From assembly GCA_026399875.1 (NCBI GenBank), contig JAPLQF010000042.1:248009-312008 (forward strand): a stretch of DNA of 64,000 nucleotides, in the 5' to 3' direction. Under the pieces are notes generated by a model. That model saw only the letters and a list, made by a program, of their open reading frames with translations, had not been told where the DNA came from and did no database searches. Each line of letters begins with the position of its first letter. The stretch's first letter is position 1. The translations under genes were made by a program, and so were the position numbers. Source of the stretch: Burkholderiales bacterium (lineage in GTDB: Bacteria; Pseudomonadota; Gammaproteobacteria; Burkholderiales; Burkholderiaceae_E). Positions 9,261 to 17,103 of the stretch are shown in pieces.

Positions 9261-10400
9261 ATGCTGCCCATCCCCACACCCACTTCGCGGGAAGCCCTTT
9301 ACCAGGAGCTGTGGACCCGCCCCATCCCCGAGCTCTTGAACCGCTACGGCGTGTGCGAGCTCACCTTCCTGACCACCTGCCGCCGGCTGCACCTGCCCGT
9401 GCCGGCCCGACACCTCTGGCCACGGATCGCCGCGGGTGAGCGTTTCCAGCCGCCGCCGCTTAGTCCGTGGGAAGGCCGGCGCCCACCCGTCGGCCCCATC
9501 CCTCTGTCGGATACCGAGATGGCGCGCCGTATGGCCGTGAAGGCGGCAGCTGCCGCCGCTCAGGAGCGCCAGCAGCCCATCACCGTCCCGGACCGGCTGC
9601 TGGACCCTCACCCCCTTGTCAAAGCCACCGCCACGGCGCTCCGCCAGACCGGGAACACCGATCGCGCCGAGGGCACCCCGCCCGACGAGCTGACCGGGGC
9701 GCTCGACATCCGCGTCTCGCGCGGTTGCCTCGACCGCGCCCTGCGGATCACCGACACGTTGCTCAAGGCACTGGCGCTCCATGACATCACTGCCGGCATC
9801 GACCCGAAAACTGGCTCTACCCGATTGCACTCGGGAGACATCACGCTGACCCTGGCCATCAGCGAGCAGATCGTCGCCGCAGCGCGTCGCCCGCCAGGCC
9901 GGCGCACGACCGTCGGCGACGCGGTCCCGGTTCGCCCGACCGCCATGTTGACGATCACCGTGCGCGGGTGGGTGCAACGCCAGTGGCACGACGCCACCAA
10001 GACGCCCCTGGAGCGCCGCCTGCGCGGCATCGTCATCGGCGTCGTCGAGTTGATCGAGGAACAGCGCCATCGGCAGGCCGAGCACCAGACCCGCGAGTCC
10101 GAGATGGAAGCCGCGCAGGCCCGCTACCAGGCCGCCGTCCGGCAACGGTCCGAGGAGGCGGAGCGGCTTCGAGGCCTGCTCCGGGATGCAGTCAGGCTCG
10201 AACGCGCCAACCGCATCAGGGCACTGGCTTCGGCCGTCGAAGCGCAGCAGGCGATCTCGCAAGGCACGCTCGATGACGACAAGCGCAACTGGCTCGATTG
10301 GGCCCGGGGCAAGGCGGACTGGATCGATCCCGTCACCAAGGCGGCCGATCCGGTGCTCGACGGGCCGGAACCGAAACGGCCGCAGCTGTGGCGGGCTTGA
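9261..10400 (+). CDS. Coiled-coil hypothetical protein
   Basis: Protein of 379 residues starting at the ATG at 9261, with GGAG 7 bases upstream. The first 65 residues (SREALYQELWTRPIPELLNR and RYGVCELTFLTTCRRLHLPV) look like a helix-turn-helix-type unit that recurs at the start of many mobile-element hypothetical proteins. A central mixed domain covers about 120-270. A long charged coiled coil (about 275-345, EQRHRQAEHQTRESEMEAAQ) follows. The C-terminus is rich in Trp and Pro. It lies 119 bases after the Fic gene on the same strand. Function unknown. Confidence 0.75.
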   Translation: MLPIPTPTSREALYQELWTRPIPELLNRYGVCELTFLTTCRRLHLPVPARHLWPRIAAGERFQPPPLSPWEGRRPPVGPIPLSDTEMARRMAVKAAAAAAQERQQPITVPDRLLDPHPLVKATATALRQTGNTDRAEGTPPDELTGALDIRVSRGCLDRALRITDTLLKALALHDITAGIDPKTGSTRLHSGDITLTLAISEQIVAAARRPPGRRTTVGDAVPVRPTAMLTITVRGWVQRQWHDATKTPLERRLRGIVIGVVELIEEQRHRQAEHQTRESEMEAAQARYQAAVRQRSEEAERLRGLLRDAVRLERANRIRALASAVEAQQAISQGTLDDDKRNWLDWARGKADWIDPVTKAADPVLDGPEPKRPQLWRA

Positions 10401-10450
10401 GCAGTGCAGAACCCGGTCGCCAGCCTGCGCGCTGCTCGAGCGCTCGATGT

Positions 10451-10675
10451 TCAGGTTTTCGGGGATATTCGCTGCACAGCGAATATCCCCTCGTGAACGA
10501 ATTTGAGGTGCGAGGTGCCGCCCTTGAGCTCAAACCCCAGACCCTGCGCCTGAAGGCCCCACAGGCAGTGCATCAGCCAGTAGTCCTTCTCGACCAGGAC
10601 CGGATCGACACCCCGTTCGGCAGCGACCAGACCGACCAGTTGCTCGAAGTCGCGCCGTGCGTGCAGGAACTCAGG
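10451..10675 (-). pseudogene. AbiEii toxin N-terminal remnant
   Basis: Directly behind the AbiEi gene, overlapping its stop codon, the minus strand reads PEFLHARRDFEQLVGLVAAE, then VLVEKDYWLMHCLWGLQAQG, then FELKGGTSHLKFVHEGIF and a stop at 10451. VEKDYW and ELKGGTS are the hallmark opening of AbiEii/AbiGii nucleotidyltransferases, which normally run about 250-300 residues. Here only about 70 codons remain, with no clear start codon. The frame dies just after a perfect 14-bp inverted repeat. The catalytic GSxxxDxD-like part is gone, so no active toxin is expected. Confidence 0.7.
10461..10490. repeat. Perfect 14-bp inverted repeat at the AbiEii break point
   Basis: GGGGATATTCGCTG and CAGCGAATATCCCC flank the dinucleotide CA, a 30-base near-perfect palindrome. 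It has no flanking T run, so it is not a Rho-independent terminator. It coincides with the point where AbiEii homology stops, and could be a scar of insertion and excision, a recombination site or a protein-binding site. Confidence 0.6.
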
Positions 10676-11273
10676 TATCCAGCCAGCCCATCACGCGCTT
10701 GCGGGTGGCCACCAGACCGAACTGCTCCAGGGCGCGCTTCAACTTCGTGCCATTCATCTCGCGGGCACGCTGCCTAGCGTGCGCGAGTACGGCCGCCTCG
10801 TCCTCGGCCAACTCACCCAGGTTGTTGAGTGCGTCGACGAACAGGAACTCGTCGGACAGCCGCCTCGGGAACCGGGGCTTGACCCTGAAGTCGTACTGCC
10901 GGCTTCCGAGCGTGAACACGCCATGGCGCTTGCGGTTGTAGACCCAGGTGCGGTTGTAGAGCTGGGTCGTGCCCAGACCCGCCGCGTTGTAGGCCGAGGG
11001 GGAGAAGAGAAGGAAGTCCCGGTCCTTCAGGAACGCGGCAACCAGTTCCTCATCGGCGGGCGGAACCACGCCGAACGCCGACTCGCGCGGCGCGTAGTAC
11101 AGGCCGCGGGCGAGCTTGGTCAGGCGGCCTGCCGAGACCAGCTCCTGCAGGTGGCGATCCACGGCCTTGCTGAGCGGCGCCAGGTCCTCACGCCTGTACA
11201 CATGCCCGGGGCGCAACGCACGAGCGACATGCGCCGATGCGGCAGGCAGGGGATTGGCGACCAGGACGGACAT
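10671..11273 (-). CDS. AbiEi-like antitoxin / DUF6088-type winged-helix protein
   Basis: Protein of 200 residues. The N-terminus carries a winged-helix domain (RPGHVYRREDLAPLSKAVDR, then LVSAGRLTKLARGLYYAPRE). The C-terminal antitoxin domain contains FLLFSPSAYNAAGLGTTQLY and RKRHGVFTLGSRQYDFRVK. This is the architecture of type IV antitoxins that pair with AbiEii nucleotidyltransferases. The partner gene immediately behind it is reduced to a remnant, so this antitoxin is probably orphaned and may persist as an autoregulator. Confidence 0.8.
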   Translation of the reverse strand: MSVLVANPLPAASAHVARALRPGHVYRREDLAPLSKAVDRHLQELVSAGRLTKLARGLYYAPRESAFGVVPPADEELVAAFLKDRDFLLFSPSAYNAAGLGTTQLYNRTWVYNRKRHGVFTLGSRQYDFRVKPRFPRRLSDEFLFVDALNNLGELAEDEAAVLAHARQRAREMNGTKLKRALEQFGLVATRKRVMGWLDT

Positions 11274-11431
11274 GGGAAATCGAATGCTTTTTCATTGACG
11301 TTTCATGCATCTTACGCCGATCCAAGCCTCACCCCAGGCCGGGCCACTGGGCTGGGGCTAGCAGGCACTGCGCGTCCGCTCAGGCACTCGGCGCTTACGG
11401 CGGGAAGGTTGCCCGCCGGCGCAATGACCTC

Positions 11432-12145
11432 TCACACGTGCTTCTTGTAGTACGCCCACTGCCCCGCCGCCAGCACCCCGACCAGCACGGCGCCGAAGCC
11501 GGCACACAGCCCCCACGCCGCGGGCGCCGGCCAGACCAGCAGGACTGACCCGCCAAGCGCCAGCACCACCACTTGCCCGTACTTCGCCCGGTGGTACAGG
11601 CTCGCCGACTCCCGTGCGGCCTGCGCACGGCGAATCGCCCGCTGGCTCAGACCCTCGGCTGCGCCCACCGCGTAGAGCAGCGCGAGGAGCGGGAAAAACC
11701 GGATGAGGACCCCGGCACGCAGGCCCAGCAGCTGGGTGCCGATCATCGCCACCTCGATTGCCTCCTGCCGGGCGATCCAGGTACTGCGCACGACCGTGTC
11801 CGGGATCGACAGCGACGAGCCCTCGGCGAACCGTTGCCCCATCTCGTGCAGCCCTGTGGCCTCGAAGACCAACCCATAGAGCGCGTTGGCCGGCGCGGTC
11901 ACTGCCGACACCGATCCGCCCTGACGGGCCGCCATGACCGTGCCGGCCGCCAGTTCCTCGGTGAGCAAGGCCCGCAAGCCATCGACCCTTCCCGGCCAGA
12001 CGTGGGCGACGAACAGCCAGTCCACCGTCCACGCGACCAACAGCAGGCCAGCGAGCCCCAGCGTCAGCGCGAACCCGAGCTTGAACGGCGCGAGCAGCAC
12101 CCGCGCAAGCGCCCCGTCATGGAAGCTGGTGTTGCGCGAGCCCAT
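11432..12145 (-). CDS. ICE membrane protein, TIGR03747 / DUF4400 family
   Basis: Protein of 237 residues. It has hydrophobic segments near residues 20-45 (LGFALTLGLAGLLLVAWTVD), 150-165 (LLALLYAVGAAEGL) and 195-230. The conserved WIARQEAIEVAMIGTQLLGL and SLYHRAKYGQ segments are typical of the DUF4400/TIGR03747 proteins that always accompany TraD in SXT/PFGI-type elements. Its start overlaps the end of traD by 29 bases and both are on the minus strand, so they are co-transcribed. The role in transfer is not established; probably a partner of the coupling protein in the inner membrane. Confidence 0.88.
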   Translation of the reverse strand: MGSRNTSFHDGALARVLLAPFKLGFALTLGLAGLLLVAWTVDWLFVAHVWPGRVDGLRALLTEELAAGTVMAARQGGSVSAVTAPANALYGLVFEATGLHEMGQRFAEGSSLSIPDTVVRSTWIARQEAIEVAMIGTQLLGLRAGVLIRFFPLLALLYAVGAAEGLSQRAIRRAQAARESASLYHRAKYGQVVVLALGGSVLLVWPAPAAWGLCAGFGAVLVGVLAAGQWAYYKKHV

Positions 12146-14144
12146 GCGCGCCCTCTCCTTCGGGCCTGTCCGGTGCCGGCTCAGGCCACAGCCAGGGCCC
12201 GTCCAGCCGGGCGCGCAGCGCCTCGCCGATCTCCTTCAGCCCGGCAGGCATCAGCGGATCGTCACCCGCCCCGGGGAGCGGCATGCGGATCTTGTGCAGT
12301 TGCCCCCCATGCAGCAGCGCGAAGGCCTGCCCTTTGGGAAGTTGTACCAGGTCGGTCGGCGCCAGCATCGGCACCGTCTCGGGGGCGATCCGGTCTTCGT
12401 TGCGGCTGGCGAAGTCAGTGAACTCCCCTGGGTCGTTGGTATCGGACACCGACGACGACGCCACCGTGGAGACCACCTGCACCGTCGGCAACTGCGTGGT
12501 CAGCAGCTCGGCGGTCGCCAGCTCCTTCACCCGCAACATGATCAGCGTGTTGAAGTTGCCGGCGATCTGCCCGGCCTTGGGTCGCGAGCCGATCCGCGCC
12601 TCCACATCCGACCAGGTCTGGGTGTAGGCCGTCACCTGGAAGCCCGCTCCGCCCGCTTTGTTGAGCAAAGGGATGAATTCGTCGCCGATCAGCTCGTTGA
12701 ACTCGTCGGCGTGGATAGCGATGCGCCGCGGCTTCACCGGCACCGGAAAGCCCCGACCCGGGCCGTACTTGTAGAGGCTGCCCGCCACGCTGGTCAGGTC
12801 GGCGAACATGGAGTTGCCCACCGCGGCTGCCACCTCGTAATCGGACAGGGCATCGAGCCCCACGTAGACGATGCCGCCCAGGTTGATCACCGCGTTCCAG
12901 TCGAACACCGGCCGCCAATCCCCGGGCGCGTTCATCGCTGGCGACAGCAGCGCCGCCGTGCGTCCGGTGGTGAGCTTCTCCATCAGGGGCAGCAGCGAGG
13001 CCACCAGCTTGTCGAAGTGGCTCTTCTCGTAGGCGAGCGTGGAGGCCAGCGCGTGGGCGATGGGGTCGTAAAGGCGCCGCCGCCGGGCGAACTCCACCAG
13101 GCTCACCGCCCGCAGGCCGCGCGACTGGAGCCCCTTGTCGAGACTCTTCTTGTCGATCGGCTGGCGCTCGAGCTCGTCTCGCCACCCGGCCGCGGCCAGC
13201 TCCCGATCCAGCCACTGCTCGAAGTAGTCGACCAGCAGCGGCTCGATGTCGGAGGCATGGCGGTTGATCGCCTCGTAGTCGGGCGTACGCCCGAGCGCCA
13301 CCAGCGCCCGGGCCATCACGTTCACGAAGCGCCAGACGAACTCCTTGAAGGCGGCCGACTGCCCCTCCGAGGGCAACTGCCCGGCGATGCGCGTGGCCAC
13401 CTCAGTGATGCGTGAGAAGCTGCCCACCGGGTTGTAACGGGCAGAGATGTCGGGGTGGCCGAGGTGGAACATGAAGAAGGCGTCGGCCCGCCCCGCCCTC
13501 TGCGCCTCGGCGTAGACGCGCCGCAGCAGATCGGCGTCGCCCTTGGGATCGAAGACGATGACCACCTCGCCCCGGCGGATGTCCTGGGCGATCAGCAGTT
13601 CGGCCAGGCGCGTCTTGCCTACCCGCGTGGTGCCCAGCACCAGGGTGTGGCCGACCCGCTCAGAAAGATCCATCCAGATGTCGGACTCATCGGGCTCGAC
13701 GCCATGCAGGGCCGGATCGCCGCCGAGACCGGCGGTAACGTCACCAGAAGACGCAGACCCGGGCAGCAAACGCGTCCACCAGGACGGCTCCAGCAAGGGC
13801 TGGTTCGCAGGCTGCCGGGCCTCGAAGAGCCGCTGGGTGTGACGCTGGTCCCACCGGAACCCTCGACCGAGGTAGAGGCGATGCGCCGACCAGGGGATCG
13901 AAGCCGAGTCCATCGTGAAGCCACGCAAGCGTCGGAGGTTGCGTCGGTAGGCGAGCGTTCGAGCACCCTGCCCGCCCCGCCAGGCGGCATGGCCGAGCAG
14001 CGCTGCAGCCAGCCCGAACTGCCAAGGCGGGCTCAGCAACAGCCAGCCGGGCGCGATCAGCACAGCGCCACCCGTCGCCAACGACACGCCGGCCGCGACG
14101 AGTTCGTGCGCGCCGCGAAGCCGTCCTTCCAGGGGCGCGGTCAC
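12117..14144 (-). CDS. traD: Type IV coupling protein TraD (SXT/TOL-type)
   Basis: Protein of 675 residues with a GTG start that overlaps the stop of the gene upstream (GTGA). Two N-terminal membrane segments (about 15-55) precede an ATPase domain with Walker A GTTRVGKT near residue 172 and Walker B-type VIVFDPKGD near 195. IAIHADEFNELIGDEFIPLL near 475 is the second hallmark of VirD4/TraD enzymes, and AGGAGFQVTAYTQT follows it. The hexameric ATPase brings the relaxase-DNA complex to the secretion channel. Full length for the family. The gene is on the strand opposite the T4SS operon. Confidence 0.93.
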   Translation of the reverse strand: MTAPLEGRLRGAHELVAAGVSLATGGAVLIAPGWLLLSPPWQFGLAAALLGHAAWRGGQGARTLAYRRNLRRLRGFTMDSASIPWSAHRLYLGRGFRWDQRHTQRLFEARQPANQPLLEPSWWTRLLPGSASSGDVTAGLGGDPALHGVEPDESDIWMDLSERVGHTLVLGTTRVGKTRLAELLIAQDIRRGEVVIVFDPKGDADLLRRVYAEAQRAGRADAFFMFHLGHPDISARYNPVGSFSRITEVATRIAGQLPSEGQSAAFKEFVWRFVNVMARALVALGRTPDYEAINRHASDIEPLLVDYFEQWLDRELAAAGWRDELERQPIDKKSLDKGLQSRGLRAVSLVEFARRRRLYDPIAHALASTLAYEKSHFDKLVASLLPLMEKLTTGRTAALLSPAMNAPGDWRPVFDWNAVINLGGIVYVGLDALSDYEVAAAVGNSMFADLTSVAGSLYKYGPGRGFPVPVKPRRIAIHADEFNELIGDEFIPLLNKAGGAGFQVTAYTQTWSDVEARIGSRPKAGQIAGNFNTLIMLRVKELATAELLTTQLPTVQVVSTVASSSVSDTNDPGEFTDFASRNEDRIAPETVPMLAPTDLVQLPKGQAFALLHGGQLHKIRMPLPGAGDDPLMPAGLKEIGEALRARLDGPWLWPEPAPDRPEGEGAHGLAQHQLP

Positions 14145-15217
14145 GGGTCAGAGCCGCCAGCGACCGCGATACGCGCGAGTCGCGGGTTGATTGGTGGGAG
14201 CGGGTCGAGCAGGCGCTGGGGCTGCTCGATGACGATCCCGTGCAACCTGGCGGTCGCCTTGCCGTTCTTGGTCCAGGCATAGCCGAGCACGTTCGCCCCG
14301 TCGGCCCCGACAAGGTGCCATCCGGCCTTGAGGACGGAACGCTGCAGACGTTTCAGGGCCTCCTGGGAGTTAGCGTCGGCACCCTGCCATGCCAGGAAGG
14401 ACCGGAAGATGCCCGGCGATACCAGCAGCAGGCCTTCGAGAACGTGATGGACCAGGGCCGTGCGGGTGTTGATCTCGATCGACCCCCCTGCCAGCCCATC
14501 GCGGAGCCAGCCGAACAACTCAGGAAGCGCCAGGGCCGACAAGGAAGCCCGCGAAGCGTGGGTCGCAAGTGCCTCAGACGCAGATCGCGCCGGCGGCGGC
14601 GCCGTGTCGGAAGCGGCCTTCGGATCGATGCGCGATGCGTGCTGATGCCCTTGCGCTCTATCGACAGGAGCCCCCGCGCCAGAGCGACCGGAAAGCGCTT
14701 CCGTCAGGATCGCCAAGATGGGATTGTCCTGACCGCATCGATCGGAAAGCACCTCAGCCAGTGCTGCGCTCGCCTCACGGTCCTGGCCGATCCAGACGCG
14801 GCCGAGTTCGGGCACAACGCACTCGTACCGGCTGGCAGGAGTTCCAGCGCCCGTAGCCTCCCCGTTCCGCACCATGGCGGCCAGCAGCACGGCGTAGGTC
14901 CAACGATGTGCCAGCTCGCCGACCTGCTCGGGCGGCGCGTTCGGGGGGAGGATCCGGTCCCGGCGAATAGCAAGGGCGCGGAGCACAAGCCGCAGCGAGC
15001 GCCCGAGCAACTGGGTATCCGCCGCTGCATCACAAGAGCAGGCGGACAGCACGCACCCCGCAAGCCCACGGATCACGGGCTCGACCAGCACGTCGAAGAC
15101 TTCCCGGGGGAACGCGAGACGCGCCCGCAACAGCCCAACGGGATCGGCCATGACGGGCCGGCGGGGCGCCCGCAGCGCATCCGGCGGGCGACTGCGCACT
15201 GTCTCGATGGCGGCCAT
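14141..15217 (-). CDS. TraI/MobH-like protein, short and with degenerate catalytic motifs
   Basis: Protein of 358 residues. The C-terminal 130 residues match the TraI_2_C/DUF1528 domain of MobH relaxases: ELFGWLRDGLAGGSIEINTR, HHVLEGLLLVSPGIFRSF, then LHGIVIEQPQRL. The N-terminus resembles the TraI_2 domain (GLLRARLAFPREVFDVLVEP). Where active relaxases have a HHH...GGLL.HSLE motif, this protein reads AAADTQLLGRSLRLVL. In place of HDIGK it reads VRNGEA. The metal ligands of the HD-type nicking centre therefore appear lost. It may be an accessory DNA-binding or relaxosome factor, with the active relaxase elsewhere in the element. Start at 15217, or at the inner ATG at 15151; neither has a strong ribosome site. 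Confidence 0.75.
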   Translation of the reverse strand: MAAIETVRSRPPDALRAPRRPVMADPVGLLRARLAFPREVFDVLVEPVIRGLAGCVLSACSCDAAADTQLLGRSLRLVLRALAIRRDRILPPNAPPEQVGELAHRWTYAVLLAAMVRNGEATGAGTPASRYECVVPELGRVWIGQDREASAALAEVLSDRCGQDNPILAILTEALSGRSGAGAPVDRAQGHQHASRIDPKAASDTAPPPARSASEALATHASRASLSALALPELFGWLRDGLAGGSIEINTRTALVHHVLEGLLLVSPGIFRSFLAWQGADANSQEALKRLQRSVLKAGWHLVGADGANVLGYAWTKNGKATARLHGIVIEQPQRLLDPLPPINPRLARIAVAGGSDP

Positions 15218-15390
15218 GCGCCAGTATTCGAGGGCTGGTTGAGGCCGTCAGCGTCAATCAGGGCGCGCGCCCAGGCCTGATTCGAGGCAACCGGATCTGG
15301 GGCTATCGCTTCGAGTGCCCCAAGTTGTCTCCAGCTGGCTGCTTGCTCGTTCGACCGGCTTATGATTGGATCTTGCGCTGGATTTATCCC

Positions 15391-16149
15391 ATGGATTCAA
15401 ATTCCCGTCATCAGATTCTCAAGCGCCTGCAGACAGGTCTTGCCCGGGGTGCGCCGTTCGACCTGAGCACCCTGGCACGGGTCGGAGTCTCACCGCCACT
15501 GGCTGCGCGCTACGCCGAAAGCGGCTGGCTCGTGCGCCTGGCACAGGGCGTGTACGCCTTCCCGAAGGACGATTTCGGGGTGTACGGCGCACTGATGTTC
15601 CTGCAACAGCGCGTTCCCGGACTGCACATCGGCGGCAAGAGTGCGCTCGCGCAACAGGGCGTTCGACACAACCTGGGCGGCCGCGAGTCCCTGGTGCTTT
15701 GGGGCGATGTGCGCTTCGCCCTACCCGACTGGCTTACCTCGCGGTTTCCCGCACGCTACGTGCACGCGCGCTTGTTCGACTGGCCGGATGAGATGCTGGC
15801 GGCCAAGACCGTCGTGACGCCCGCCGGGCTGCCCGACGGACTGCGCGTGTCGGCATCGGAGCGCGCCGTGCTGGAGCTGCTGTATGACGCCGGCACCCGC
15901 CAGAGCCTCGAGGAGGCTCGCAACCTGTTTGACGGGGTACGCCCGCCTCGCGAGAAACTCATGGGACAACTGCTGGCCAGTTGCACCAGCGTGAAGACCG
16001 TAAGACTGTTCCTGACGTGGGCTCGGGAGAACGGCCTGCTGGACGTGGACGATCTCCGCTCGCGCTACCCACTGCGAACCGGCAGCGACAAGCGCTGGAT
16101 GAGCCGGATGCCAGACGGAACCTTGCTGACCCTGAAGCCCCATGGATAA
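15391..16149 (+). CDS. AbiEi-like antitoxin / winged-helix regulator
   Basis: Protein of 252 residues from the ATG at 15391 (MDSNSRHQILKRL). The N-terminal winged helix (LSTLARVGVSPPLAARYAES, then GWLVRLAQGVYAFPKDD) is followed by the AbiEi core (VPGLHIGGKSALAQQGV, then LRVSASERAVLELLYDAG). It is related to type IV antitoxins, but no AbiEii nucleotidyltransferase lies downstream, so it is either an orphan antitoxin or a transcription factor. The start has no good ribosome site. It is divergent from the traI-traD operon by about 170 bases and could regulate it; that is inference. Confidence 0.8.
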   Translation: MDSNSRHQILKRLQTGLARGAPFDLSTLARVGVSPPLAARYAESGWLVRLAQGVYAFPKDDFGVYGALMFLQQRVPGLHIGGKSALAQQGVRHNLGGRESLVLWGDVRFALPDWLTSRFPARYVHARLFDWPDEMLAAKTVVTPAGLPDGLRVSASERAVLELLYDAGTRQSLEEARNLFDGVRPPREKLMGQLLASCTSVKTVRLFLTWARENGLLDVDDLRSRYPLRTGSDKRWMSRMPDGTLLTLKPHG

Positions 16150-16281
16150 GCGCTACGCCGACACCGCTCACAAGGCTTCGGCCCTGGCGCGCTCAACCCT
16201 CCCCTCATGGCAGTCGAGACGCATCGCCGGACACCCGTCCCATGAAAGCGCTTCGACAAGATCAACCAGGACCGTGGATCG

Positions 16282-17010
16282 ATGATGCTGACCGCCCCCC
16301 ATGGCTTCTCCCCGCTCTTCGACGATGAGGTCGATGAACTCGAAGCATTCCTCATGGAGGACCGCGACGGAGCCGAGGCGATGATGTTCGACACGATGGA
16401 CGGCTACATGCACGCCGTGGCCATCGGGCCCACCACACTGAAGCCCCAGCAGTGGCTGCCGCCGATCTGGGGGCATACGCAGGCTCAGGGGATGGTGCCG
16501 GCCGCGCAGAGCCTGGAGCAGATCAACCGGATCCTGGAGCTGGTGATGCGCCACTTCAACAGCATCATCGCCGCCCTGGAGGACGAGCGGCCGGACATCT
16601 ACCCCCACTGGTCCGTCATGGAGTTCGAAGGCCGGGAGTTCGATGACGCCGAGGGTTGGGCCTGGGGCTTCGTGCAGGGCGTGGACCTCTGCCGTGCCGA
16701 CTGGCAACCGCTGCTGGAGACGGATCAGGGCCGGGCCTGGTACCGGCCGATCGGACTACTGGGAGAGGACGACTTCGGGCCCGAACAGGACGCGCTCACG
16801 CGCACGCCGGCACAGAGGGCTGAGCTGGCGTTGCAGATCCCCGAGGCCGTCCTTGGCATGCACGCCCACTGGATCCCCTTGCGCCTGGCTATCCACGAAC
16901 GAGCGGTGGCCCGGACGCTGCAGGCGAAGGTAGGCCGAAACGAGCCCTGCCCCTGCGGCAGCGGCAAGAAGTTCAAGAAGTGCTGCGGAGCGCCAGCAGA
17001 CTTGCATTGA
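16282..17010 (+). CDS. UPF0149/YecA-type protein with C-terminal SEC-C zinc motif
   Basis: Protein of 242 residues. The first 190 residues follow the UPF0149/YecA pattern ([43 protein letters not shown]). The C-terminus [20 protein letters not shown] is a textbook SEC-C zinc-binding motif like that at the end of SecA. Such proteins are common in mobile elements and are thought to bind zinc and the ribosome or SecB; the precise role is not known. It starts at tandem ATG codons with a weak ribosome site. Confidence 0.88.
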   Translation: MMLTAPHGFSPLFDDEVDELEAFLMEDRDGAEAMMFDTMDGYMHAVAIGPTTLKPQQWLPPIWGHTQAQGMVPAAQSLEQINRILELVMRHFNSIIAALEDERPDIYPHWSVMEFEGREFDDAEGWAWGFVQGVDLCRADWQPLLETDQGRAWYRPIGLLGEDDFGPEQDALTRTPAQRAELALQIPEAVLGMHAHWIPLRLAIHERAVARTLQAKVGRNEPCPCGSGKKFKKCCGAPADLH

Positions 17011-17022
17011 GGGTGCAGATGA

Positions 17023-17103
17023 CACAGTAGATTTCAGATCAATAGCAAAGTGGACTTGGTTGAGATGGCAAAGTAGAATCTAGGGCTATCTCAAAGTAAA
17101 TCC
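17023..17103 (+). promoter_or_regulatory. Four phased repeats with a 23-base period before the Fic gene
   Basis: CACAGTAGATTT at 17023, CAAAGTGGACTT at 17046, CAAAGTAGAATC at 17069 and CAAAGTAAATCC at 17092 start exactly 23 bases apart. The last ends at the base before the ATG at 17104. Consensus is CAAAGTAGA. There is no ribosome site, so the promoter is likely inside the array and the message leaderless. The array looks like an operator for cooperative binding, most simply by the winged-helix N-terminus of the Fic protein itself. Confidence 0.65.

Noticed and set aside
17023-17103. CRISPR-like array
   Set aside because: Only the first 6-12 bases of each 23-base unit are conserved, there are no spacers of constant length between full repeats and no cas genes.
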